From positions 1,922,001 to 1,986,000 of the forward strand of contig NZ_JACHIW010000002.1 of assembly GCF_014203395.1 (NCBI RefSeq): a stretch of DNA of 64,000 nt, written 5' to 3'. Below the pieces are notes generated by a model. It was not told where the DNA came from, searched no databases, and was given only the letters and a program-made list of their open reading frames with translations. Positions 20,203 through 28,413 of this stretch are shown piece after piece; positions within the stretch are counted from its first letter, which is position 1, and every line of letters begins with the position of its first letter. The stretch is from Saccharopolyspora phatthalungensis. GTDB lineage: Bacteria; Actinomycetota; Actinomycetes; Mycobacteriales; Pseudonocardiaceae. The translations under genes were made by a program, and so were the position numbers.

Positions 20203-21180
20203 GATGCGCTTTCCTCCCCTAGGCTGAGCAGGGCTTGGACCACGGTGCGGATGCCAACCTCGATCCTGGTGGCCGGGCCCCGCGCCGATTCGTAAGCGAG
20301 TTCCCCGGCTCGGCGGGCCGTTTCGGCGGTCAGCGGTGAGCCCCGCAGCGACTCTTCCGCCGCCGAGCAGCGCCACGGGCGGGTCGTGGTGCCGCCGATC
20401 GCGATGCGTGCCGCGGTCACGATGCCGGCTTGCGTCCGCAGCCCCACCGCGGCCGAGGCCACCGCGAACGCGTAACTGGCCCGGTCGCGAACCTTCAGGT
20501 AGCGGGAGTGTCGAGCGGCATCGCTGCGGGGCACGACAATCGAGGTGATCAACTCGCCCGGCCGCAGCACGGACTCGACGTCCGGCGTCGTGGCCGGGTC
20601 GCAGTGAAACGAAACGAACGGCAGGCGGCGGGTGCCCCGCGTCGAGCGGACCTCCAGCTCCGCGTCGAACGCCGCGAGCGCGACACCCCAGTCACCGGCG
20701 TAGACCGCCGCGCAGGACGGAGAGCCGCCCAGGACAGCGAGAGCACGGCGCTCACCGTGGCGTTGGGCGGCACACCCGTTACCCGGTGCGCGTTTGTTAC
20801 ACGGAGAACTCCCGTCCCGAAAGTAGGCACAACGAGTCCGCTGCAGGACATTGCCCCCGACCGTGGCCGTTGCGCAGTTGCTGGGACGCCGCTTGTTGCA
20901 GGCTCTGCGCCAGGGCCGGGAAATCGGTGCGCACGGCGGCATGTTCGGCGACGCGCGACATCGGGGTGAGCGCCCCGATCTCGATTCGGTCGGAGTACAC
21001 GGTGCTCCCGGCGAGTTCCGCGAGCCGCCTGATGTCGACGATATCGCTCGGCGTCTCGATTCCCTGGCGCATTAGATCGACCAGCGTCGTGCCGCCGGCC
21101 AGCACGGTGGTGGAGGGCCGGGCGGCTAGCGCGAGGGCCTCGGCCAGCGAGTCCGGACGTTGGTAGGTGAATGGTCGCAT
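20199..21180 (-). pseudogene. FAD-binding subunit of aldehyde oxidoreductase (PaoB/YagS-like), frameshifted
   Basis: Starts at ATG 21180 (MRPFTYQRPDSLAEALALAA). The FAD-binding motif TVLAGGTTLVDLM is intact. Just after QQAASQQLRN the frame breaks at about 20865-20872. The conserved continuation (ATVGGNVLQRTRCAYFRDG, then PCNKRAPGNGC) resumes in another frame and runs to 20199. The cysteines in this segment form the extra [4Fe-4S] site found in PaoB and 4-hydroxybenzoyl-CoA-reductase-type medium subunits. This distinguishes the operon from ordinary xanthine dehydrogenases. Downstream overlap with the Mo subunit (ATGA) shows the original operon order small-medium-large. Confidence 0.8.
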
Positions 21181-21197
21181 CGCTGCTCCCTGCTGCG

Positions 21198-21232
21198 GAT
21201 TTCAATGGAAACCGGCGCGCCGATTTCCAAAC
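21198..21232. repeat. Degenerate copy of the dispersed GATTTC palindrome
   Basis: GATTTCAATGGAAACCGG, then GCGCGCCGATTTCC, overlaps the end of the [2Fe-2S] gene and the 21-bp gap after it. It resembles the near-perfect copies at 41231 and 59086 but has mismatches in both arms. Confidence 0.45.
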
Positions 21233-21735
21233 GTCGCGACTGAACGGATCGCGGCCACGATCGCCGGGTAGGCCGCGCATCGGCAGAGATTGCCGCTCAT
21301 GTACTCCCGGATGTCGGCATCGGTCGCGGCATGGCCTTCTCGGATGCATGCCTCGGCGGAGACGATCTGACCGGGCGTGCAGAAGCCGCATTGCAACGCG
21401 TCGTGCGCCACAAAAGCTTCCTGGAGCGGGTGCACGGCGTCGGGGTCGCCGGCCAGTCCCTCGATGGTCGTGACGCGACGTCCCTGCACGGTGACGGCCA
21501 GAGTCAGACAGGACAGCACGCGCTCGCCGTCGATCTGCATGGTGCAAGCCCCACACGTGCCCTGGTTGCAGCTGATCTTGGTGCCGGTAAGCCCGAGCCG
21601 GTCACGCAGCAGGTCCGCCAATGTCGTGCGCGGGTCGACCCGGCGGCGCGCGCTCGCCCCGTTGACCTCAAGCTCTATCTCGTATTCGACGGGCTGCCGC
21701 TGGCGAGCGCCCGTCACCGCTACGTCGATTTCCAT
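21202..21735 (-). CDS. [2Fe-2S] subunit of PaoABC/YagTSR-like aldehyde oxidoreductase
   Basis: 177 aa, intact. The ferredoxin-type cluster motif CNQGTCGACT and the second-cluster motifs CGFCTPGQ and CRCAAYP are all present, as in PaoA/YagT and CoxS-type small subunits. It would pass electrons from the Mo site to FAD. It lacks the Tat signal that E. coli PaoA carries, so a cytoplasmic complex is expected. Because both partner subunits downstream are broken, this gene is probably a survivor of a dead operon. Its ATG at 21735 lies about 40 bp from the 3' end of the group II intron, which separates the operon from its original upstream sequence. Confidence 0.85.
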   Translation of the reverse strand: MEIDVAVTGARQRQPVEYEIELEVNGASARRRVDPRTTLADLLRDRLGLTGTKISCNQGTCGACTMQIDGERVLSCLTLAVTVQGRRVTTIEGLAGDPDAVHPLQEAFVAHDALQCGFCTPGQIVSAEACIREGHAATDADIREYMSGNLCRCAAYPAIVAAIRSVATFGNRRAGFH

Positions 21736-21872
21736 TGGAGGGTCGGGAGCTGGCGCGGTGGCGTTGATCGACGGTAGGTCGTGAAGCCGGTGGTGACCTC
21801 ACGGTTTCCCGCGTGGTCGTTCTTCTTCGTGGCCGTGGTCGATCGTTTCCCCGTTTCCAGCTCCCGCCCGTC

Positions 21873-21904
21873 AATCCGTGCATGCGGTTCTCCCGCACAC
21901 GGCT
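21873..21904 (-). ncRNA. Group II intron domain V
   Basis: Minus strand: AGCCGTGTGCGG, then GAGA, then ACCGCATGCACGG closing with ATT. It has the AGC catalytic triad at its 5' side and a GNRA tetraloop (GAGA), matching the ~34-nt domain V consensus. It starts at the stop codon of the maturase ORF. Confidence 0.8.
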
Positions 21905-23280
21905 TACCGACGCCGTTCACCGCCGGCATTCGGTCTTTCCCGCCAGGGCTTGCCCGCCCTGGGTGAGACGACGATTCCATACAGGCCGATCAGGCCGAAC
22001 TCATCGGGTGTGAAGGTGAGCAGGGCTCTCCACCCGAAATGCCGACTACGACGGTGGCGTTTGCTGATGAACAACGCAATCCGCATCCGCGCGTACTGCC
22101 TGAGCTTGCTGAAACGCTGAGCCGAGTGCCCATATCTGAAGTACCCGGTCCAACCGCGCAGGAACGTGTTCACATCCCGCACGACCGTTTCAACCGACAG
22201 CAGCAGCCTGCGCCGGGCCGTGAGCTCCCGAACCCGGTCGCGGGCATGCTGCATGGCCTTATCCGCGGGCCAGCGGGCAAGAAACGTCACCGGTCGCCGC
22301 CCATCACGGGGCCGGGATCGCACCAACCGGTGATGAAAACCGAGGAAGTCGAAACCTCCCCCACCGACCTGAAGGGCAATGATCCGCGTCTTGGCTTCCT
22401 TCGGTCGCAAACCGAGCTCGGCCAGCAGATCCCGAAGCCGCTGCAGGGCAGCGTCGGCCTGCTCCCGCGATCGGCACATCACCAGCGCATCATCGGCGAA
22501 ACGCACCAGCACGCCGTGCTCCCGCGTGTCCCACACTCGATCAATACGATGCAGATACACATTGCAGAGCAAGGGACTGATCACACCACCCTGAGCCGCG
22601 CCGGTCACCGGCCGCCGAACCTGGCCGTCGTGCATCACTCCCGCTCGCAGAATCGCCCGCAGAAGCTTCAACACGGCCTGGTCACACACGCGTTCCTCGA
22701 CCGCTCGCATCAACTCCTCATGCGGAATCACCGAAAAGCAATCGGCGATGTCCGTCTCGACCACCCACCGCCTGCCCCGCCAAGCCTCATCGATGACGAC
22801 TTGGAGAGCATCATGCGGTGACCGCTTCGGCCGGAACCCGAAACTGCACGGCGCGAAATCCGCCTCGAACACCGGCTCAAGCACGATCTTCAACGCGGCC
22901 TGCACAATGCGGTCCCGAACCGAAGGAATCGACAACGGCCTCTGCTCGACCGTGCCGGGTTTCGGGATGAACACCCCACGCGCCGGCAACGGCCGATAGG
23001 AACCATCCCGTAACTCCGTGGCCAGCTCATCGAGCAGCCGGATGACCCCGTACTCCTCGACCCTGGCCAGGGTGGTCCGGTCGATGCCCGGTGCACCCTG
23101 GTTGCGGTACACCGCGACCCACGCCCGCCACAAGACGTCCCTGCGGAAGACCTTGTCCCGCAGCGCGTGGAACCGACGTCCGGGATCGACCTTGGCCGCC
23201 CGGTACAGCGCATGTTGCAGGGCACGCACCGGATCCGCAGGAGAACTTCCCACGGCGGCGGGACTAGCCGACATCGGCAC
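21904..23280 (-). CDS. ltrA: Group II intron reverse transcriptase/maturase
   Basis: 458 aa encoded in domain IV of the intron. RT blocks are readable: QGAPGIDRTTL, RPLSIPSVRDRIVQAALKIVLEPVFEADF, SFGFRPKRSPHDAL, the acidic strand VVETDIADCFSVI, AAQGGVISPLLCNVYL, and the catalytic FADD box (from ~Phe261, where many RTs have YADD). A maturase (X) region with NTFLRGWTGYFRYGHSAQRF follows. No HNH endonuclease domain is present, so mobility would rely on nicked or single-stranded targets. No frameshift or stop interrupts it, so it may be active. It both splices the intron and primes reverse transcription. Confidence 0.93.
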   Translation of the reverse strand: MPMSASPAAVGSSPADPVRALQHALYRAAKVDPGRRFHALRDKVFRRDVLWRAWVAVYRNQGAPGIDRTTLARVEEYGVIRLLDELATELRDGSYRPLPARGVFIPKPGTVEQRPLSIPSVRDRIVQAALKIVLEPVFEADFAPCSFGFRPKRSPHDALQVVIDEAWRGRRWVVETDIADCFSVIPHEELMRAVEERVCDQAVLKLLRAILRAGVMHDGQVRRPVTGAAQGGVISPLLCNVYLHRIDRVWDTREHGVLVRFADDALVMCRSREQADAALQRLRDLLAELGLRPKEAKTRIIALQVGGGGFDFLGFHHRLVRSRPRDGRRPVTFLARWPADKAMQHARDRVRELTARRRLLLSVETVVRDVNTFLRGWTGYFRYGHSAQRFSKLRQYARMRIALFISKRHRRSRHFGWRALLTFTPDEFGLIGLYGIVVSPRAGKPWRERPNAGGERRR

Positions 23281-24001
23281 TCACCGGGCACCTCCACAAC
23301 AACAATGACGCATCGACGAAGTAGCGGCCCTTCCCTCACCTGCGGTTATGTTGTCCGCTCGGCTCAACCGGTACTACTGCCGCCTCCGACGCCCACCCGG
23401 CCGGCCATCCACTTCCCGAGATCATCGGTTATAGGACGCCACACTCCGGCAACAACCTTTCCGCAGGTCACCGGGCCGGGGAGGGCCTCCCCAGTTCCCG
23501 CCGCCACTATCTGAACGTTCCGCGCCCCATACGCCGGGGAGTCCCTCACGGCTGCAATCCAGGAACTACACCGCTTCCATGGCCTTCACCCCGATCTCGA
23601 AGGGCTCGGCACTCCCTGCCGCCACCCTCACGGGCGGCATGAGTAACGACGCCGCAGGCTTCGCTTCACGCTACGGACCGCTCAGTCGCTCCCCCTACAA
23701 GGGCTTTCGACACTGGGCTTCGACACCGCAGGTTTCCCCACGACACCGCCAGTCTGCTACCGGGCCTCCTGGCAGCTACCCGGACCGGACTCACACCGGC
23801 AAGCGACGACGAGCTGACAACAGAAAATCAACCACCTACACGGTCAACCCCCTGTCTGCTGGGCGCACGAAATCGCCTCCATTTGGACTCCACGTGACGC
23901 GCGAGGTCAACGCTACGAACGCGTCGCGCAGCGCAGGAGGCCGCCGTGAACATGCGGGTAACGCACCCCCTTTTCCCGGTGAGCGTTGCCGTTACCATGA
24001 A

Positions 24002-24852
24002 GTACTGGCGCACGATCAGGCAAGAACGGAACTAGGCGCCTATCTGCGCACGCGGCGTGCCGCGGTCCATCCCGAGGATGTCGGTCTGCCGCGCGGCAAG
24101 CGCCGGGTTCCCGGATGCGGCGCGAAGAGGTCGCGACCCTCGCGGGCGTGAGCATCGACTACTACACCCGCCTGGAGCAGGGGCGGGAGCGCCGCCCCTC
24201 CGCTCAGCTGATCAGTGCGATCGCGCGGGCGCTGCGCATGACGGGCGACGAGCAACTGCACATGCACCGCCTCGCCGGGGTCGAGCCGACGCACCAGTCG
24301 TCCAGCCCGAGCCGCACAGTGCACCCGTCCCTACGACAGCTGATGGATCAGTGGCCGATGAACCCCGCGTTCATCTTCAACGATGTCCAGGACATTCTCG
24401 CCGCCAACTCCCTCGGCGCAGCGCTCCACCAGGGATTCACCGAACGAGACAACGTCGCGCGAATGCTCTTTCTCGACGACGAGGCGACCCGCTTTTTCGT
24501 CGACTGGGAGCGGATCGCGCTCGACACCACCGCGACGCTGCGCCAGGCATGGGGACGCCCCGCCTCCCGGCGCCGCGTCGAAGCGCTCGTGGAGGAGTTG
24601 CGGACGGGCAACGAGGAGTTCGACCGGATCTGGACCCGGCAGGCCGTCGCCACCAAATCGCACGAGACCAAGCGACTCGACCACCCCGCGGTCGGCCGGC
24701 TCGCCCTGGACTACCACACCTTCGAGGTCTCGGGCGTCACCGGCCAGTACCTGCTTGTCTGCCAGGCCGAGCCGGGCAGCCCCGACGCGCAGGCCCTCAC
24801 GCTGCTCTCGACACTGATCGACGCCGAACCCGGCACGCGACCAGCCACGTGA
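24002..24852 (+). pseudogene. XRE-family MmyB-like regulator, frameshifted near its HTH
   Basis: The first part (ARTELGAYLRTRRAAVHPEDVGLPRGKRRVPG) is read in one frame up to about 24112. Its natural continuation (RREEVATLAGVSIDYYTRLEQGRERRPS…) begins in another frame at 24115. One missing C in GGA(C)TGCGG would restore the standard VPGLRREEV. The C-terminal MmyB-like ligand domain (FIFNDVQDILAANSLG… to CQAEPGSPDAQALTLLS) is intact to 24852. No good start codon precedes the first part in its own frame. The only ATG nearby (23997) runs into a stop. If translation starts at ATG 24115 the product lacks part of its DNA-binding domain. It is divergent from the group II intron, so a former partner gene may have been lost. 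Confidence 0.7.
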
Positions 24853-25201
24853 GCCTCGCTCGCCACGCCGAGCTTCGCCTAAACCGCGTCGCCCTCGAAT
24901 GATCAGCAGATGAGGCACCCCCGCTTCCTGCTCCACATCGGACTGTCCGTTGTCACGTTCACCGCGACGTATCCGCCGGTATTGCGCTAGTCGTGGTTTG
25001 CTACGCGGCGGCGATGGCGGCTACTCGCAACACGTGATTTCGTCGGCATGGCATGAACGGCGCCGAGATTTCCCAGCTAAACCAACAACCGCGGTGCTAC
25101 AACTGCTGTTGTTGCTCGACACGCTCGGGTGCACTACTGGTGTGACGCTTTCCCGTTACGCTCAGAATCCACCTGTTTTCCCAATTGCGAGGAACTCTCA
25201 A

Positions 25202-26662
25202 ATGCGGCGTCAATGCACCGAGTGTGGTTCGTGTTTGCGCGCGGGCAATTCCGATTCGACATGCGCCCCATGCCGCCGGACAAGGCCGGTGGTTCCGGCG
25301 GGCTTCTACGACGCGCCCGAGCTCCAGCACGCTCTGCGGAATTACGATTTCTGCCAGGTGTTTCGGGCCGTGCGCAAGGCCGCAGGGCTGTCCCAGCACC
25401 TGTTCGCCGAACTCACCGGCCTCACCCAGCAGATGGTCTCGCTGGTCGAACGAGGCGAACGGAACCTGCGAGACGTGCTCCATGTCGCGCGAGTCGCCAA
25501 CGTGCTACGGATACCGCCTCATCTGTTGGGTTTTGGCACCGAATCTGGCAGCCTGGACTCCAATAGGGAGGTGAACCAGGTGGAACGCCGAGACTTCCTC
25601 TCGATCGTCCTCGGGATCACGATGAGCTCCACGCTCCATCCCGATATCGCCCGGCTAAGCGAAATGCTGCCCGCCCACACCGACTCCATCCGGCGACGCC
25701 GCATCGGCGTAGCCGACGCCGAGGCAATCGAGAACATGACCGACTGGTTCCGCCAAACCGTCTACGCACAAGGCGGCGGACTGATGCATTCGGCCGCCCT
25801 CGCCCAGCTGCAAGCGGTGCGCTCTTTCGACGACGCGCTCTGCACCGACGAGGTCCGGGCACGGGTCGACCTGGCGATCGGGGACCTGGCATGGATCGCG
25901 GGCTGGGCATCGTTGGACATCGAAGCACACGATCAGGCCGAGCAGCTGTTGACTTTCGCCCTCAACCGAGCCAAGCGCGGCGAACAGCACCCCGGGAGCA
26001 CCGACCTGACCATTGCGGTGCTGCTCGACGGCGCGTCCCAGGCCCTACGTCAGCGCCACGACCACAGCCGGAAGGCGCGCTATGCGCTGCGCCTGGTCGA
26101 GCACGGCTTCAACATCGCGAACACCAGCATCCACGGCGCGAGCGCAAGCGTGCGCGCTGATCTCTACGCCAAACGGGCTTTCTGCCACGCTGCGCTCGGC
26201 AACGCTGACCAGTGCCACGACGCGCTGAGCAGAGAGGTCGAGACGTTCGCGACGATCCAGCCGGACAACATACCTCCCTGGGACCGTCACGTCACCGAAG
26301 CCGAAATCGCCTCGCACCGGGCGAACGCGCTTACTCTGCTGGCCCGCACCCAGCCCGAATTCGTGCCGACAGCAATCGAACAGCTGGACGCCGTCGTCAA
26401 CGCTTCCGACCTCACCTACGCTTCAACGCGTGCGCTCCAACTGACAAGCCTATCCGAGGTCTACATCCGCGGCGGAGACCTCGACACCGGCATCCGCACC
26501 GGCCACGAAGCGATCACGGCCGTCAACGGGCTTTCCTCGCCCTACATCCGAGGCCGCTTGCAGACCATCGCCGACGCCGCCGAGCCGTTCGCCGCGAAAT
26601 CATCCGACATGGCGCAATTGCGCACCGAAGTTCACGCCGCCGTCCACGACACCCAGGCATAA
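25202..26662 (+). CDS. XRE-family regulator with N-terminal Cys4 ribbon and TPR-like C-terminal domain
   Basis: 486 aa from ATG 25202 with GAGGA upstream. The frame is open to 24950, but that part looks non-coding. Residues ~5-24 hold CxxC…CxxC (QCTECGSC…CAPC), a probable zinc ribbon. A helix-turn-helix follows (FRAVRKAAGLSQHLFAELTGLTQQMVSLVERGERNLRD). The remaining ~330 residues are a helical-repeat domain (YALRLVEHGFNIANTS, RADLYAKRAFCHAALGNADQC, RALQLTSLSEVYIRGGDLDTGI) like those of actinobacterial TPR-type XRE regulators linked to differentiation or secondary metabolism. No partner gene is adjacent. It is followed 23 bp later by a 20-bp-stem palindrome that should terminate it. Confidence 0.85.
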   Translation: MRRQCTECGSCLRAGNSDSTCAPCRRTRPVVPAGFYDAPELQHALRNYDFCQVFRAVRKAAGLSQHLFAELTGLTQQMVSLVERGERNLRDVLHVARVANVLRIPPHLLGFGTESGSLDSNREVNQVERRDFLSIVLGITMSSTLHPDIARLSEMLPAHTDSIRRRRIGVADAEAIENMTDWFRQTVYAQGGGLMHSAALAQLQAVRSFDDALCTDEVRARVDLAIGDLAWIAGWASLDIEAHDQAEQLLTFALNRAKRGEQHPGSTDLTIAVLLDGASQALRQRHDHSRKARYALRLVEHGFNIANTSIHGASASVRADLYAKRAFCHAALGNADQCHDALSREVETFATIQPDNIPPWDRHVTEAEIASHRANALTLLARTQPEFVPTAIEQLDAVVNASDLTYASTRALQLTSLSEVYIRGGDLDTGIRTGHEAITAVNGLSSPYIRGRLQTIADAAEPFAAKSSDMAQLRTEVHAAVHDTQA

Positions 26663-26684
26663 CCCGCGGCGCGGTGTCTGGGTT

Positions 26685-26737
26685 GGCGATTTCAAGGGAA
26701 ATCAACGCGCTACGCGCTGATTTCCCTTGAAATCGCC
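26685..26737 (+). terminator. Dispersed-palindrome terminator
   Basis: A 20-bp perfect stem: GGCGATTTCAAGGG… (26685-26704) pairs with …CCCTTGAAATCGCC (26718-26737), with a GC-rich inner loop. It lies 23 bp after the XRE gene stop and is one of a family of related palindromes in the window. Confidence 0.75.
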
Positions 26738-26920
26738 CGCCTCAGGCCAGGAGCGAACGGCGGCTCGCTCGCCCCTGTCGTAGCGGTTGGTTCGACGAAC
26801 CCTCGTCCCTGCAAGGGCACCGCGAGCAAGAGCGAGGAGCAGGCTCAACGAAACTCGATCTTACTTCGTTCGGGCCGACCTTACTCGATTCAGGGCCGGG
26901 AAGGTCCGCACCGGTGCACA

Positions 26921-27650
26921 GTGAACCAGCTGCGGGGCGGGGGTGGCAGCGTCGCCGTGGACAATCTGCCGATTGAGGTAACGAGTCTGGTGGGGCGCCG
27001 TGCCGAGGCTGCCGAGATCAGGCGTTTGTTGTCGTCCTCGCGATCGGTGACCTTGACCGGTGTGGGCGGGGTTGGCAAGACGAGGCTTGCGATACATGTG
27101 GCGCGGCAGCGGCGGCGCGCGTTCGCCGACGGTGTCTGGCTGGTCAACTTCGCCGAGCTCGGCGATCCCGGACTGGTCCCGGTGGCGATCATGGAAGGGG
27201 TTGGGCTCGCTCGTCCGGCACATGATCCGATGAGCGCGTTCATCGCCCATTTCCACCACAAGCAGGTGCTGTTGCTCTGGGACAACTGTGAGCATCTCGC
27301 CGATGCCTGCGCTGACGCGGCGGCACGCCTGCTCACCAAGTGCGCGGGCTTGCGGATTTTGGCCACGAGCCGCGAACCTCTTCAGATTCAGGGGAGTCCC
27401 TGTTTTCCGTGCCCCCCTTGTCGGTGCCGCCGGGGAACGATTCTCGGCCGGCCGACAACGGTCGAACACCGGAGGCGATGGAGTTGTTCTCCGACCGGGC
27501 CACGGCAATCGTGCCGGACTTCACCCTGAACCAGGACAACCAGGAGGCGATCGCCCGGCTGTGCCGGCGGCTGGACGGCATCCCGCTTGCGATCGAACTC
27601 GCCGCGACGTGTCTGCGAACGCTGTCCGTCGAAGACATTCTGGCCTACGC
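26921..27650 (+). pseudogene. LuxR-type NB-ARC regulator, frameshifted and truncated
   Basis: The N-terminus matches the intact regulator at 28414-30735: LPIEVTSLVGRRAEAAEIRRLL, P-loop LTGVGGVGKTRLA, Walker-B-like VLLLWDNCEHLADAC and LRILATSREPLQIQG. A missing G in the run at 27391-27396 shifts the frame, after which ESLFSVPPLSVPP, EAMELFSDRATAIVPDF and RLCRRLDGIPLAIELAA resume. At SVEDILA (about 27650) the gene ends abruptly in transposase sequence. The TPR and LuxR DNA-binding parts are gone, so it is non-functional. Confidence 0.85.
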
Positions 27651-27906
27651 TCACCGCTCCAATGCCATGAAAGCCTGGCTGGCCACCCAGCGACGCTGGC
27701 TGCACGTCGAACCGCTGCCCGCCTACGCCCCCGACCTCAACCCCGTCGAACAGATCTGGGGCAACGTCAAGGCAACCGAACTCGCCAACCTCTGCCCCGA
27801 CACCATCGACGAAGCCCACACCGCAGCGGAGACCGGACTCGAACGCATCGGCAACAGCTACCAGCTGTGCTTCGCGTTTCTCGACCATACCGGCCTTTCC
27901 CTATGA
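27651..27906 (+). mobile_element. IS630-family transposase, 3' fragment
   Basis: About 85 codons in frame with the truncated regulator: AHRSNAMKAWLA…, then the hallmark YLPAYAPDLNPVEQIW-type segment (here PLPAYAPDLNPVEQIWGNVK) including the last catalytic acidic residue of the DDE fold. The usual ending (RIGNSYQLCFAFLDHTGLSL) follows. Only the 3' end of the element is present; the 5' part is missing, so it cannot move. The fragment creates a chimeric ORF with the LuxR relic. Confidence 0.85.
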
Positions 27907-27937
27907 ACCAAGATCACTCAAATACCGAAAGATCATT

Positions 27938-27975
27938 AAAAGGCCGGTTCAACACGACGGTTGAACCGGCCTTTT
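27938..27975. terminator. Strong bidirectional terminator
   Basis: AAAAGGCCGGTTCAAC (27938-27953), loop ACGACG, GTTGAACCGGCCTTTT (27960-27975): a 16-bp perfect stem flanked by A and T tracts, so it can act on both strands. It separates the IS fragment from the minus-strand small secreted protein gene. Confidence 0.85.
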
Positions 27976-28047
27976 AGTAGCTAGGAGCAGTACGGCTCAC
28001 GAAACGGCGCGGCTTCGAGGCGCCACGCGGCTTCGCAGACCGTGCGC

Positions 28048-28269
28048 TCAGTTCTTCCAGACGTACATAACGGCCTGCTGGCCAGCAGCGCCCTTGATGG
28101 CGCAGTGATCCCAGCGCCCCTGGGCCTTTCCGGCATCGCACGCCGCCTGCGCCGCCGGCACCGACGGGTAAACCCCTGCGAAGTAAGGACCGGATGTGGC
28201 CATGGCCGGCGCGGCGACCGCCAACGAACCGGCAACAACCGCCGCTCCCACCAGAATCTTACGAAGCAT
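28048..28269 (-). CDS. Small secreted protein (73 aa)
   Basis: Signal peptide MLRKILVGAAVVAGSLAVAAPAMA with an AxA cleavage site, leaving a mature peptide of about 49 residues (TSGPYFAGVYPSVPAAQAACDAGKA…). It has two cysteines that could form one disulfide. It resembles the many short exported actinobacterial proteins of unknown role. It lies 144 bp downstream of the LuxR-type regulator on the same strand, which could control it. Confidence 0.75.
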   Translation of the reverse strand: MLRKILVGAAVVAGSLAVAAPAMATSGPYFAGVYPSVPAAQAACDAGKAQGRWDHCAIKGAAGQQAVMYVWKN

Positions 28270-28413
28270 ACCGCACTACTCCATCCATATTCGATTTCTC
28301 GGGTCCTGCTGTACGAAACAAGCTAGATCCACGCAGAAACCGCTTCAAGATCCAGACGTCAAGCCTTGCCCAAAAAAGGCCAATCTTCTTCCCTTTGTGG
28401 CGAAGGCGGGTGG

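Larger units (their letters stand above)
21774..23868 (-). mobile_element. Group II intron, apparently full length
   Basis: About 2.1 kb on the minus strand. The 5' end at 23868 reads GTGCGCCCAGCAGAC, matching the GUGYG intron start. About 590 nt of structured RNA (domains I-III) follow, then the reverse-transcriptase ORF in domain IV, domain V right at the ORF stop, and a domain VI region. I place the 3' end at about 21774 (…CACGACCTAC), with an uncertainty of several bases. It has inserted immediately after GGCGATTTC, which is half of the dispersed palindrome seen elsewhere in this window, and just upstream of the molybdenum hydroxylase operon. The absence of an endonuclease domain and the stem-like target suggest a terminator-targeting class C or related lineage. 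Confidence 0.8.

Noticed and set aside
23281..23868. ORFs in the 590 bp upstream of the maturase
   Set aside because: This is the structured 5' RNA of the group II intron, not coding sequence.
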